A stretch of 16,556 bases of DNA, taken from assembly GCA_017549085.1 (NCBI GenBank), contig JAFYVO010000442.1:1-16556 (forward strand), read 5' to 3'. Positions 8,630 through 16,556 of the stretch are shown piece by piece; positions within the stretch are counted from its first letter, which is position 1; each line of letters opens with the position of its first letter. The notes beneath the pieces were generated by a model, which was given only the letters and a program-made list of their open reading frames with translations, was not told the origin of the DNA and did not search any database. Source of the stretch: Thermoguttaceae bacterium (GTDB taxonomy: Bacteria > Planctomycetota > Planctomycetia > Pirellulales > Thermoguttaceae). The position numbers and the translations under genes were made by a program.

Positions 8630-8662
8630 CTTCCCTTTTACCGGCTTCCCCCGTTCCCCCTA
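8630..8662 (+). repeat. C-rich tract, copy 1 (leader of the dehydrogenase gene)
   Basis: This stretch has the pattern CTTCCCTTTT, a short spacer, then CTTCCCCCGTTCCCCCTA (8645-8662). A close copy, with one extra C, lies after the gene at 12072-12101. The opposite strand has two G5 runs three bases apart. The role is unknown; it sits between promoter and ribosome site. Confidence 0.5.
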
Positions 8663-8686
8663 TTTTAACGTCGAAAGGCGCTCTCG

Positions 8687-11600
8687 ATGTCCGAATCGCT
8701 CGCCGCGTCGCAAGCGCGACTCCAAGAAGACCTCCGCGGCTTGGTTCGAGGAGACGTTCGTTGCGACGAAATCGTTCTTCAGCTCTTTTCGTCGGACGGC
8801 GGCCCGTTCCAAGAGCGCCCGACGTGCGTCGTTTGGCCGCGCTCGACGGCGGACGTCGCGGCGGTCGTGCAGTACGCGGCGGAGAAAAAAATTTCGGTTC
8901 ACCCGCGCGGCTCCGGGTCGAGCGGAAGCGGCGGCGCGATCGGTTCCGGGATCGTTTTGGACTTTTCGCGCTATATGCGGCGACTCCTGCGCGCGGGGGA
9001 CGACGACGTCGTCGTTCAGCCGGGCGCGATTCGCGAACGGGTCAACGACGGCTTGCGAACGTCGAAACGCCGTTTTTTCGCCCCGAGTTCCGGACACGTT
9101 CCGGTCGGAACGATCGGGAGTATTTTAGCCGGCGACGTAACCGGGCCGCGTTGGTTGCGATACGGTTCGCCGAACGAGCGCGTTCTCGAGTTGACGGTCG
9201 TCGACGCCGCCGGGAAAACTTGGAATCTCCGTCCGTTCCAAGCGCGTCCGGAACGCGGGTTCGTCGACGCGCTCGGCGGCGCTTCCGCGTTTCGCCGAAC
9301 GCTTCTCGACGCGTTGATCGCCGAGGCCGACGCCGCGCTCTCTTCCCGAACCGGCGCGCCCGACTCGCTCGGCGGCTTTGACTTCGGCGACGGCGGCGGC
9401 TTCCGTTCTTTCCGTTCCGACGTCGTCCGCGAAGATTTCCTCCGCCGCTTTTTCGGTTCCGACGCTCGCGCCGTTCGCGATTGGGTTCGCGTCGGGCCTT
9501 GGGGGGACGCCTTGCGCGCCGTTCGAAGCGCCGAGCCGTTCCTCGACGCGGAGCTTCCGCCGAACTCGCCGTCGCGGCGCGGTTATCCGTTGCGCGACGT
9601 CGTCCGTTTCGGCGTCGACCCGACGCGCTTCTTCGTCGGTTCCGAAGGAACGCTCGGGATTATCGCCGAGGCGCGCCTCGCGACGTCGCCCCTTTCGAAC
9701 GCGTCGGCGGCGGCGATCTTCCTCTTCGACTCGCTCGACAAAGCGGCGCGGGCCGTTCCGAAAATTCTTGAGTTTGAACCGACCCTTTGCGACCTCCTCG
9801 ACGGTCGCGTCGTCGCGCTGACGCGGGATTGGGACGTTCGTTTCGAAGCGATCTTCCCGCAAACGACGCAAGCCGCGCTCGTCGTCGAGCTCGACGCCGA
9901 CTCCGAAACCGAGTTGCGCCGCCGCGTCGACGCGTTGGGTTCGCGCGTCGTTTCCGACGCCGAGGCGCGCGCCTGTTGGACGGCGTTCTCGTCCAACGCC
10001 AAGAAAATTTTTCGCGACCTCCTCCGCAAGTCGAGTTGCGCGCGCCTGCGGATGGCGCCGTCCTTCCAAATCTTCCCTTATTGGGAGGACGTCCGCTTGC
10101 CGGTCGAAGCGATCCCCGACTTTTTAAGCGAAATTCGCGAACTCTTTAAGCGCGAACGCCTTATTTATTCGGTCGGCGGATTCGTCGGTTGCGGTCAGCT
10201 CTCGATTCGCCCGATTTTGCCTTACTCCGAAGCCGAGGAGAGCCGCGCGTTCGCCCTTTCGGAGCGCGTCGAGGAGCTTGTTCTCGAACGCGGAGGAGAC
10301 GTCGGCGCCGCCAAGGGACACGGTCGCGTCCGCACCGCCGTCATTCCGAAGCGTTTTCCGAACCTTTTCCCGGCGTTCGTCCGCTTGAAAGACGCGTTCG
10401 ACCCGGAAAACCGGCTCAACCCGGACTGCGTCGTTTCCCCCGAAATGCGCCGACTCGCCGCCGAACGCGCTCGCGGCGACGAACGCGTTCGCTCCGCCGT
10501 CGTCCAAGCCGACGCGTTCGACGTTCTCGCGCCGGAAACGGACGCCGCGCTCCGCGAAAGTTCGCTCCATTCCCGAACGATTCGCCAACGAACGCCGTTC
10601 GACGCCGAGCGGCTCGAGCGCGACAAAAAAATCGATTGGCTCAACCGCCCGACGCGTTCGCAACTCGAGTTCCAACTCGCTTGGAACCCGACGCTCGTTT
10701 ACTCGCCGACGTTCCAATGCGTCGGGTGCGGACACTGCCGCATTCGCACCGACGAAACGCGAATGTGCCCGGCGTTCCGCAACGCGCCGGACGAGAAAGC
10801 GTCTTGCCGCGCGAAAGCCAACCTTCTGCGCGGCGTTTTCGACGGCGATCTCGACCTGAGCGCCCTAAAAAGCGCCGACGCTCGCCGCGTCGCCGAATAC
10901 TGCGTCCGCTGTCATTCTTGCGCGTCGGAATGCCCGGCGCAAGTCGACGTTCCGCGCTTGGCGTTCCGTTTGCAAAGCGCTTACCAAGCGGCGAACGGGC
11001 TTTCGGTCGCGGACCTTTTCGCGGTTCGCTTCGACGACGCGCTTCGGTTGGCGGCCCGCTTCTCCGGTTTGGTCAACGCCGCGCTCCGCGTCGGCGCGTT
11101 CCGTTGGGCGCTCGAAAAAACGCTCGGTCTCGCTCGACGGCGCCGTCTTCCGCGCTTGGAAAGCCGCCCTTATTTGAGCCGTTTGCCGAAATCGTCGGCC
11201 CTCGACGCGTTCGACGACGAAAACGCGAAAAGCGCGCGCCGCCGCGTCGTTCTTTTCGCCGACTCGTTCGCCAACTTTTTCGACGCGGCCCTCGTCGACG
11301 CCGCCAAAAACGTTCTCGAACTCAACGGCGTCGACGTCGTTATTCCTCCGGAACCGCGCACCTCCGGCGCCGTTTCGTTCGCTCGCGGCGACGTCGACGG
11401 CGCCGAACGGGTCGCGACGCGCAACGTCTCGATACTCCGCGAACTCTTGCGTTCCGGCGCCGAAATCGTCGCGCTCGAACCGTCGTCCGCCGTTTGCATT
11501 AAACGCGAATATCCTTACTTTTGCGACGACGCCGACGCGAAAGTCGTTTACGCGAACACGACCGACGTTTGCTCCTATTTGGCGCGCCTCGACCGCCTCG

Positions 11601-12034
11601 GCGAACTGAACCGCGACGCGCTATCGCCGTTAAATATCGAAAAAACGGTCGGCTATCACGCGCCTTGCCGCACCCTCGCGCTGACCGGCGGCGCGCTCTC
11701 GTCGCCGACTCCTGCGCAAACGTTGTTGGGGGCGATTCCCGGTTTGCGCGTTCGCCGTTTGGAGCGCGGCTGTTGCGGGTTGGCCAACTACTCCGGTTTC
11801 CTTAAAACGCGATATTCGGAAAGTTTGCGACTCGGCGCGCGTCTCTTTTTGGCGATGCGCGACCCGGAGATCGAAGTTTGTTCGTCCGAATGTTCCCTTT
11901 GCAACCTGCAATTATTGCAAGGCGTCGACAAACGGGCCCGCAAAAGTTCGAAACGCGTCGCGCACGTCTTGAAACTTCTCGCCGCGTCTTACGGTCTTTT
12001 GCCGCTCGACGAAGCGTTCAACCGCGACGGCTAA
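8687..12034 (+). CDS. FAD-linked D-2-hydroxyacid dehydrogenase fused to Fe-S/CCG module (GlcD-GlpC fusion, YdiJ-like)
   Basis: 1115 aa, predicted cytoplasmic or membrane-associated. It should oxidise a D-2-hydroxyacid (lactate, glycolate and 2-hydroxyglutarate are typical for the family; the real substrate is unknown) and pass electrons through iron-sulfur clusters. The FAD-binding PCMH fold covers about 45-330, with the Gly-rich loop PRGSGSSGSGG from residue 73 and VGSEGTLG at 317-324. The FAD-oxidase C-terminal domain runs to about 590. Cluster ligands are C678/C681/C684/C694 (CVGCGHC...MCP) and C739/C742/C745/C749 (CVRCHSC...CP). A CCG-type domain ends the protein: APCR with C994, GCCGL (C1029, C1030) and CSSECSLC (C1065, C1069, C1072). 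Odd points: a Gly/Asp-rich insertion at about 200-285, and no Cys pair at the first CCG position, where PPEPRTSGA is found. The start is backed by AAAGG eight bases before ATG. It stands alone, with its own promoter. Confidence 0.9.
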   Translation: MSESLAASQARLQEDLRGLVRGDVRCDEIVLQLFSSDGGPFQERPTCVVWPRSTADVAAVVQYAAEKKISVHPRGSGSSGSGGAIGSGIVLDFSRYMRRLLRAGDDDVVVQPGAIRERVNDGLRTSKRRFFAPSSGHVPVGTIGSILAGDVTGPRWLRYGSPNERVLELTVVDAAGKTWNLRPFQARPERGFVDALGGASAFRRTLLDALIAEADAALSSRTGAPDSLGGFDFGDGGGFRSFRSDVVREDFLRRFFGSDARAVRDWVRVGPWGDALRAVRSAEPFLDAELPPNSPSRRGYPLRDVVRFGVDPTRFFVGSEGTLGIIAEARLATSPLSNASAAAIFLFDSLDKAARAVPKILEFEPTLCDLLDGRVVALTRDWDVRFEAIFPQTTQAALVVELDADSETELRRRVDALGSRVVSDAEARACWTAFSSNAKKIFRDLLRKSSCARLRMAPSFQIFPYWEDVRLPVEAIPDFLSEIRELFKRERLIYSVGGFVGCGQLSIRPILPYSEAEESRAFALSERVEELVLERGGDVGAAKGHGRVRTAVIPKRFPNLFPAFVRLKDAFDPENRLNPDCVVSPEMRRLAAERARGDERVRSAVVQADAFDVLAPETDAALRESSLHSRTIRQRTPFDAERLERDKKIDWLNRPTRSQLEFQLAWNPTLVYSPTFQCVGCGHCRIRTDETRMCPAFRNAPDEKASCRAKANLLRGVFDGDLDLSALKSADARRVAEYCVRCHSCASECPAQVDVPRLAFRLQSAYQAANGLSVADLFAVRFDDALRLAARFSGLVNAALRVGAFRWALEKTLGLARRRRLPRLESRPYLSRLPKSSALDAFDDENAKSARRRVVLFADSFANFFDAALVDAAKNVLELNGVDVVIPPEPRTSGAVSFARGDVDGAERVATRNVSILRELLRSGAEIVALEPSSAVCIKREYPYFCDDADAKVVYANTTDVCSYLARLDRLGELNRDALSPLNIEKTVGYHAPCRTLALTGGALSSPTPAQTLLGAIPGLRVRRLERGCCGLANYSGFLKTRYSESLRLGARLFLAMRDPEIEVCSSECSLCNLQLLQGVDKRARKSSKRVAHVLKLLAASYGLLPLDEAFNRDG

Positions 12035-12071
12035 CCGCTCGGCGCAACTTCCTCGCCGCCGATTCGCTCCG

Positions 12072-12101
12072 CTTCCCTTTAACTTCCCCCCGTTCCCCCT
12101 A
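12072..12101 (+). repeat. C-rich tract, copy 2 (after the dehydrogenase gene)
   Basis: CTTCCCTTTA, two bases, then CTTCCCCCCGTTCCCCCTA (12083-12101) repeats the tract at 8630-8662 with one extra C. It lies between the stop codon and the terminator hairpin. C-rich, G-poor RNA just after a stop codon could serve as a Rho loading site; that is inference. Confidence 0.5.
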
Positions 12102-12104
12102 AAA

Positions 12105-12146
12105 AAAGGGCGCGTCCCGAACTTCAACGTTCGAAACGCGCCCTTT
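12105..12146. terminator. Nested stem-loop, probably a bidirectional terminator
   Basis: AAAGGGCGCGT (12105-12115) pairs exactly with ACGCGCCCTTT (12136-12146). Inside, CGAAC (12118-12122) pairs with GTTCG (12129-12133) around TTCAAC. On the minus strand the stem is followed by a continuous U run from 12107 down to 12101, so it is strong for the corrinoid gene. On the plus strand CGTTTTA follows, weaker. It lies between two converging genes. Confidence 0.85.
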
Positions 12147-12173
12147 CGTTTTAAGAGTCGACGTTTTTTCGCG

Positions 12174-12836
12174 TCAAACGGCGTCGTTCCATTCGGCGAG
12201 AAGCCGCTTGGCCAACGCGACGCAAGCGTTCGCGCCGTCGCTGTATCCGTCCGCGCCGATCGACGCGGCGAACTCCGCCGTTACCGGCGCGCCGCCGACG
12301 AGCGTCTTCGTCGTTTCGGCAAGTCCTTCTTTTTCAAGCAGTTCGATCGTCGCCTTCATTTGCGGCGTCGTCGTTGTTAAAAGCGCGGAAAGCGCGACGA
12401 ACGTTTTCGCTCCGCCGCGCGCTTTGACCGCTTCGACGAATTTTTCCGGCGCGACGTTGACGCCGAGGTCGATCACCTCAAAACCGGCGCCTTCGAGCAT
12501 CGCGGCGACCAAGTTTTTCCCGATGTCGTGCATATCGCCCTTAACCGTTCCGATGACGACGCAGCCGACTTTTTCGACGCCCGCGCTCACCATCAGCGGA
12601 TTCAAGAGCCCCATCGCGATCTGAGTCGCCTTCGACGCCATCAGGAGTTCCGGAACGAAATATTCCCCTTCGTCGAAGAGGCGGCCGACTTCGTCCATCG
12701 CCGGAACGACGCTTCCGTCCAAAATTTCGTCGGCGGACAGGCCGGCGTCGATCAGGCTTTGCGTCGCGTCGGCGGCGGAGGCGACGTCACCTTCGACGAT
12801 CGCTTCGTAAAGTTCGGTTCGAGTCGGTTCGCTCAT
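12174..12836 (-). CDS. Methyltransferase-type corrinoid (cobalamin-binding) protein
   Basis: 220 aa, cytoplasmic. Proteins of this family (MtbC/MttC/MtaC-like) carry a methyl group on a B12 cofactor between a substrate methyltransferase and a second methyltransferase. Residues about 1-90 form the helical cap domain, including VPAMDEVGRLFDEGEYFVPELLMASKA. The B12-binding Rossmann domain follows, with the base-off signature D101-x-H103-x-x-G106 (GDMHDIG), where His103 is the lower cobalt ligand, then SALLTTT and GGAPV, both typical. Length is normal. AAAGGA lies eight bases before the ATG. It is 70 bp behind uvrB on the same strand, so read-through is possible; I see no convincing promoter in the gap. 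The methyltransferase and the reactivation partner are not in this window, so the methyl donor cannot be named. Confidence 0.93.
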   Translation of the reverse strand: MSEPTRTELYEAIVEGDVASAADATQSLIDAGLSADEILDGSVVPAMDEVGRLFDEGEYFVPELLMASKATQIAMGLLNPLMVSAGVEKVGCVVIGTVKGDMHDIGKNLVAAMLEGAGFEVIDLGVNVAPEKFVEAVKARGGAKTFVALSALLTTTTPQMKATIELLEKEGLAETTKTLVGGAPVTAEFAASIGADGYSDGANACVALAKRLLAEWNDAV

Positions 12837-12906
12837 TTTCTTAATCCTTTATTGTTAAAAGGTTTTCAACGTCAAAAAATTCTTTTTTTTCTTTTTGCGC
12901 CGCCGT

Positions 12907-15000
12907 TTAACGCTCCGGTTTCGGAACGCGAGCCCGCCCGGTCGCGGAGCCGTCGCGACTTCCCCGTTTCCCCCGACCGCGCCCGCGTCCGCTCTTGCGC
13001 GATCGGCGTTCGAACTCGGCGATCGTCGTTTTCTTCCCGATTTGTTCGCGGAGCGCCTCGACTTGGTCGCGAAGCTCCGCCGCCCGTTCGAATTCGAGCG
13101 CGTCCGCCGCTTCGAGCATTTCTTTTTCGAGCGCGGCGACGTATTCGCGAGTAACGTATTCTTGTTCGTCGGCGACGCCCGCCGCTTCGTTCGCCCGTTC
13201 GCGCGCGGCGATTTCCGCGTCGATACCGGCTCGAACGCCGCGCTTGACCGTCTCCGGCGTAATGCCGTGTTCCTCGTTGTACGCCTGTTGCAAGCGGCGG
13301 CGGCGTTCCGTTTCGTCGATCGCTTTGCGCATCGAGTCGGTGATTTTGTCGGCGTAAAGGATAACTTTCGCGTTGACGTTCCGCGCGCTGCGCCCGATCG
13401 TTTGAATCAACGACGTTTCGCTCCGCAGGAACCCCTCTTTGTCGGCGTCGAGAATCGCGACGAGAGACGCTTCCGGGAGGTCGAGCCCTTCGCGGAGCAA
13501 GTTGACGCCGACCAACACGTCGAAAACGCCGTTGCGCAAGTCGCGCAAGAGTTCGACCCGTTCGAACGCGTCGAGTTCGCTGTGCAGCCAACGGCACTTG
13601 ATATTTTGCTGCGTAAAATACGACGCGACGTCTTCGGCCAACCGCTTCGTCAGCGCCGTCACCAAGACGCGCTCTTTCTTCGCGACGCGCTCTAAAATCT
13701 GTTCGTGCAAGTGTTTAATTTGAATATCCGCCGGAACGACTTCGATAATCGGGTCGAGGAGCCCGGTCGGTCGAATCGCTTGCTCGACGACGCGCCCGTT
13801 CGACGCGTTAATCTCGTACTCGGCGGGCGTCGCGCTGACGAAAACGACCTTGTCGACGCGTTCTTCCCATTCGTCGAATTTGAGCGGACGATTGTCGAGG
13901 GCGCTCGGCAACCGGAACCCGTGTTCGATTAAGTTCCGTTTGCGCGCTTGGTCCCCGGCGAACATCGCGCGGATTTGCGGAACGGTAACGTGCGACTCGT
14001 CGACGAAGAGGAGGAAGTCGTCCGGAAAGAAGCTGAAAAGGGTTTCCGGCGGCTCGCCCGGCTTGCGGTCGGCGAGAATCGCGCTGTAATTTTCGATCCC
14101 CGGGCAAAAGCCGATTTCCTGCATCAGCTCCATATCGTACCGCGTTCGCGCTTGGAGCCGTTGCGCTTCGAGCAACTTCCCTTGGTCGCGAAACTTTTTC
14201 ACCTGCGCCGCCAACTCGACTTCGATCCGCTCGATCGCGCTCTGAATCCGCTCTTCCGGCAAGACGAAGTGTTTCGCCGGGTAAACGAACGCGTCTTGAA
14301 CGACGCCGATTTTTTCGCAAGTCGTCGGATTGACAAGACTTAACGCTTCGATCTCGTCCCCCCAAAACTCGACGCGCAGAGCGTATTCTTCGTAAGAGAG
14401 GCGCACCTCGACCGAGTCGCCGCGCACCCGGAATTGACCGCGTTCGAAGGCGACGTCGTTCCGCTCGTATTGAATGTCGACGAGCCGACGCAGCAAGTCG
14501 TCGCGGTCCAACTCGTCGCCGACGCGGAGCGAAACGGTCAAATTCTTGTAGTCTTCCGGCGAGCCCAAGCCGTAAATCGAGCTGACGCTGGCGACGACGA
14601 TCACGTCTTGACGGCTGACGAGCGAACTCGTGGCGGCCAAGCGGAGGCGGTCGATTTCGTCGTTGATCGACGCGTCCTTTTCGATGTAGATATCCCGTTG
14701 CGGAATATAGGCTTCCGGTTGGTAATAGTCGTAATAGCTGACGAAATACGAAACGGCGTTGTTCGGGAAAAACGCTTTAAATTCGTCGTAAAGTTGCGCC
14801 GCGAGGGTCTTGTTGTGCGACAAAACGAGCGCGGGCCGCTGCAGTTCCTGAATGACGTTCGCCATCGTGAACGTCTTCCCGGAGCCGGTAACGCCGAGGA
14901 GCGTTTGTTTTTTCGCGCCGTTGCGGAAGCCGTCGACGAGCGCGCGAATCGCCTTCGGTTGGTCTCCGGACGGTTCGAACGGTTTTTGCAAATCGAACAT
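12907..15000 (-). CDS. uvrB: UvrABC system protein B (excinuclease ABC subunit B)
   Basis: 697 aa; the damage-verifying helicase-like subunit of nucleotide excision repair, which takes DNA from UvrA and recruits UvrC. Seen in order: N-terminal QPKAI motif, Walker A GVTGSGKT (36-43), the damage-probing beta-hairpin region [14 protein letters not shown] (85-98), the Walker B-like [11 protein letters not shown], helicase motif [11 protein letters not shown], and the C-terminal UVR domain (about 620-656) that binds UvrC. All key parts are intact. The last 35 or so residues form an unusual Arg/Gly/Ser-rich basic tail beyond the UVR domain. The start ATG has GGAAAGG seven bases upstream and a near-consensus promoter at 15080-15107. 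The corrinoid gene follows 70 bp downstream. No clear LexA box was seen. Confidence 0.98.
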   Translation of the reverse strand: MFDLQKPFEPSGDQPKAIRALVDGFRNGAKKQTLLGVTGSGKTFTMANVIQELQRPALVLSHNKTLAAQLYDEFKAFFPNNAVSYFVSYYDYYQPEAYIPQRDIYIEKDASINDEIDRLRLAATSSLVSRQDVIVVASVSSIYGLGSPEDYKNLTVSLRVGDELDRDDLLRRLVDIQYERNDVAFERGQFRVRGDSVEVRLSYEEYALRVEFWGDEIEALSLVNPTTCEKIGVVQDAFVYPAKHFVLPEERIQSAIERIEVELAAQVKKFRDQGKLLEAQRLQARTRYDMELMQEIGFCPGIENYSAILADRKPGEPPETLFSFFPDDFLLFVDESHVTVPQIRAMFAGDQARKRNLIEHGFRLPSALDNRPLKFDEWEERVDKVVFVSATPAEYEINASNGRVVEQAIRPTGLLDPIIEVVPADIQIKHLHEQILERVAKKERVLVTALTKRLAEDVASYFTQQNIKCRWLHSELDAFERVELLRDLRNGVFDVLVGVNLLREGLDLPEASLVAILDADKEGFLRSETSLIQTIGRSARNVNAKVILYADKITDSMRKAIDETERRRRLQQAYNEEHGITPETVKRGVRAGIDAEIAARERANEAAGVADEQEYVTREYVAALEKEMLEAADALEFERAAELRDQVEALREQIGKKTTIAEFERRSRKSGRGRGRGKRGSRDGSATGRARVPKPER

Positions 15001-15079
15001 AATCGCGCCTTTCCGCTTCTTCGCTCGTTGAAAATCGCCTTCTTAACGCCGAACGTCGCCGCCGACGCTCGAACCGTCA

Positions 15080-15107
15080 ATTATACCCGCTTTAACCGCC
15101 GCGTCAA
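15080..15107 (-). promoter_or_regulatory. Near-consensus sigma70 promoter of uvrB
   Basis: On the minus strand TTGACG (15107-15102), a 16-bp spacer and a perfect TATAAT (15085-15080). Transcription should start near 15073, leaving a leader of about 73 nt. TTGACGCGGCG is shared with the efflux promoter. Confidence 0.75.
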
Positions 15108-15160
15108 GCGGACTTGCGATAAACGCCGGGCTCGTAAAAATCGCCGGTAATTTCCGCCGT

Positions 15161-16348
15161 CTAGAGCGTTTCCCAGCTTCGACGCTCGACGGAACGCTTC
15201 ACCGCGTCGAGCGCGTCTTGGATTCGCAACCCTTGCGCCAAATCCGGGCCGAACGAACCGCCCTCGGCGACCGAACGATAAAACGTCGCCAAGGACGCGA
15301 CGTGCGCGCGGAGCCAACCGGTCGTCGATTTCGCCGACGGAAAATCGCATTCCGGCGCTTCGTAACGGGCGCCCGCCGCGATTCGCGTCCAGCCGGACTC
15401 GCCGCCGTTTGCGCCGCTCGGCTTCGTTCCGTCGAAGAACTCCAAATAGTGCGGTTCCATCAGCGAAAACCTTACCGCGCCTTGCGTTCCGCCGATCTCG
15501 AACGTCATTTCGTCCTCCGCGCCCGCCGCCAACTTCGTCGCTTCGATAACGCCGGTCGACGCCGCCGGGTCGCGCGGATCGGCGCCGGATTGCGCGACGC
15601 CCCGCGTCAAAATCGAAACGGCGTCCTCCGCTTCAACCGGACGCGTCGGGACGTCCGCCGCCGTCTCGCCCGCTTGAATCGCTCGAACCGGACGCGTCGG
15701 CCAAAGGGTCGTCGCCGTCGCCGTCAACTCCGCCGGAAGTCCGATTAAATAATCGGTTAAGTCGAGCAAATGCGAAGCCAAGTCGAGAATCGTCCCGCCG
15801 CTTGGCGCGTGTTTCCAACGGAACGGCGCCGACGCGTCGAGCGCTCCCGCGTGATAATAGCCGATTCGATAACGAACGAGCCGCCCGAGCCGCCCGGACG
15901 CGATCAGCTCCTTCGCCCGTCGCACCGCCGCGAACCCCCGCAAATGGAACGCGACTTGCGTCGGCGCGTCGTAACCGGTCTCCGCCAACGCCGCCCGGAC
16001 TTGCGCCGCCTCCGCCGCGTTCGAAACGACCGGCTTTTCGCAGTAAATCGGTTTCCCGAGCCGAATCGCCGCAAGGAGCGCGGGCAAATGTTCAGCGTTC
16101 GGCGTGCAAATGTGAACGACGTCGACCGCCGGATTCTCGATCAACGCCCGCCAATCGGTCGTCGCGAACTCGCAGCCGAGCGTTTCTCGCGCGCTTTCCG
16201 CCGTCTCCGCGCGACTCGTCGCAACGCCTAAAATCCGCGGCGCGACCGTCAAGCCCGGCGCGAAAAACGGCAAAGTAGCCAAGCCGTAAGCGTGCGCTTT
16301 GCCGATCATTCCGAACCCGACCAACCCGACGTTCAACGTTTTTTTCAT
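15161..16348 (-). CDS. Gfo/Idh/MocA-family NAD(P)-dependent oxidoreductase
   Basis: 395 aa from the chosen start; a cytoplasmic sugar or inositol-type dehydrogenase family, substrate unknown. The N-terminal Rossmann fold has G11-F-G-M-I-G16 in VGLVGFGMIGKAH, then CTPNAEH (81-87) and the catalytic-lysine motif CEKP (Lys105). The C-terminal alpha/beta domain carries GGTILDLASHLLDL (184-197) with Asp189 and His193, matching the family's conserved active-site pattern. Length is normal. The ATG at 16348 is preferred over an in-frame TTG 21 bases upstream because AAAGGA sits six bases before it. No signal peptide is seen, unlike some planctomycete members that carry a Tat signal. The gene ends 160 bp before uvrB, which has its own promoter. 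A 50-bp tandem repeat lies just upstream, and I see no good promoter in the 52 bp between. Confidence 0.93.
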   Translation of the reverse strand: MKKTLNVGLVGFGMIGKAHAYGLATLPFFAPGLTVAPRILGVATSRAETAESARETLGCEFATTDWRALIENPAVDVVHICTPNAEHLPALLAAIRLGKPIYCEKPVVSNAAEAAQVRAALAETGYDAPTQVAFHLRGFAAVRRAKELIASGRLGRLVRYRIGYYHAGALDASAPFRWKHAPSGGTILDLASHLLDLTDYLIGLPAELTATATTLWPTRPVRAIQAGETAADVPTRPVEAEDAVSILTRGVAQSGADPRDPAASTGVIEATKLAAGAEDEMTFEIGGTQGAVRFSLMEPHYLEFFDGTKPSGANGGESGWTRIAAGARYEAPECDFPSAKSTTGWLRAHVASLATFYRSVAEGGSFGPDLAQGLRIQDALDAVKRSVERRSWETL

Positions 16349-16400
16349 CGCCGTTCCTTTCGTTCTCAACGGTTAAATTCAAGCTCGCGCCCCAATCCGC

Positions 16401-16556
16401 CGACAATCGCGACGACCGACGCTTCCGTTCCACCGACGAGCCGCGGGCGACGACAATCGCGGCGACCGACGCTTCCGTTCCAACGACGAGCCGCGGGCGA
16501 CGACAATCGCGGCAACCGACGCTTCCGTTCCAACGACGAGCCGCGGGCGCCGACAA
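16401..16556. repeat. Tandem array of a 50-bp unit, cut by the window edge
   Basis: Three head-to-tail units of exactly 50 bp (16401-16450, 16451-16500, 16501-16550) plus the first six bases of a fourth. Each begins CGACAATCGC and ends near CCGCGGGCG. Against copy 2, copy 1 differs at unit positions 12 and 33, and copy 3 at positions 14 and 50. There are no spacers, so this is not a CRISPR array. A length of 50 rotates the reading frame each unit, which argues against a repeated protein. It lies upstream of the oxidoreductase start and continues to the right of the window. Confidence 0.95.

Noticed and set aside
12118..12133. LexA-box-like CGAAC...GTTCG
   Set aside because: The spacing is six bases instead of four, and it is the inner stem of a terminator located after two genes, not in a promoter.
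12847..12875. Possible promoter of the corrinoid gene (TTGACG on the minus strand)
   Set aside because: With 17-bp spacing the -10 would be ATAAAG, a poor match, and no other -10 fits.
15001..15160. Terminator after the oxidoreductase gene
   Set aside because: No stem-loop followed by a T run could be found; only the uvrB promoter is clear here.
16346..16369. Upstream TTG start for the oxidoreductase
   Set aside because: The downstream ATG has a well-placed AAAGGA, and the family N-terminus begins right after it; the extra seven residues include the ribosome site itself.
16401..16556. Possible CRISPR array
   Set aside because: Units are directly adjacent with no unique spacers, and no cas gene is present.

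Overview
The window is GC-rich bacterial chromosome carrying seven protein genes and no RNA genes that I can see. It most likely comes from a planctomycete. The main reason is the large secreted protein at the left end: a concanavalin-like domain, a TolB/HzsA-like beta-propeller and three c-type haem motifs, an architecture typical of Planctomycetota. The assignment is inference; no 16S or other marker is present. Codon use is strongly biased and the codons TTA, CTA and TCA look rare, which leaves many long empty antisense reading frames.

Left part (41-8499): the tri-haem propeller protein is on the minus strand. A two-gene RND efflux operon runs divergently from it: a lipoprotein membrane-fusion adaptor, then an AcrB-type HAE-1 permease with a TTG start. 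The 360-bp gap between the two units holds a good sigma70-like promoter for each direction, a short A/T-rich inverted repeat between them and a pyrimidine-rich leader before the efflux genes. No TolC-type outer-membrane partner and no regulator gene lies in the window.

Middle part (8500-12173): one 1115-aa gene fuses a FAD-binding D-2-hydroxyacid dehydrogenase (GlcD-like) to a ferredoxin and CCG-type iron-sulfur module (GlpC-like). It has its own promoter, whose -35 region overlaps a perfect hairpin. Similar C-rich tracts lie just before and just after the gene. It converges on the next transcription unit across a nested stem-loop that probably terminates transcription in both directions.

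Right part (12174-16556, all minus strand): a Gfo/Idh/MocA oxidoreductase, then uvrB (excinuclease ABC subunit B) with a near-consensus promoter, then an orphan methyltransferase-type corrinoid protein 70 bp behind uvrB. Upstream of the oxidoreductase, at the window edge, is a tandem array of a 50-bp unit (three full copies plus the start of a fourth) that runs out of the window.

The genes look like separate housekeeping, efflux and redox units, not one pathway. I found no clear new multi-gene system. The points most worth checking are the tri-haem propeller protein, the 50-bp repeat array, the apparent loss of one cysteine pair in the dehydrogenase fusion, and the recurrent C-rich elements.
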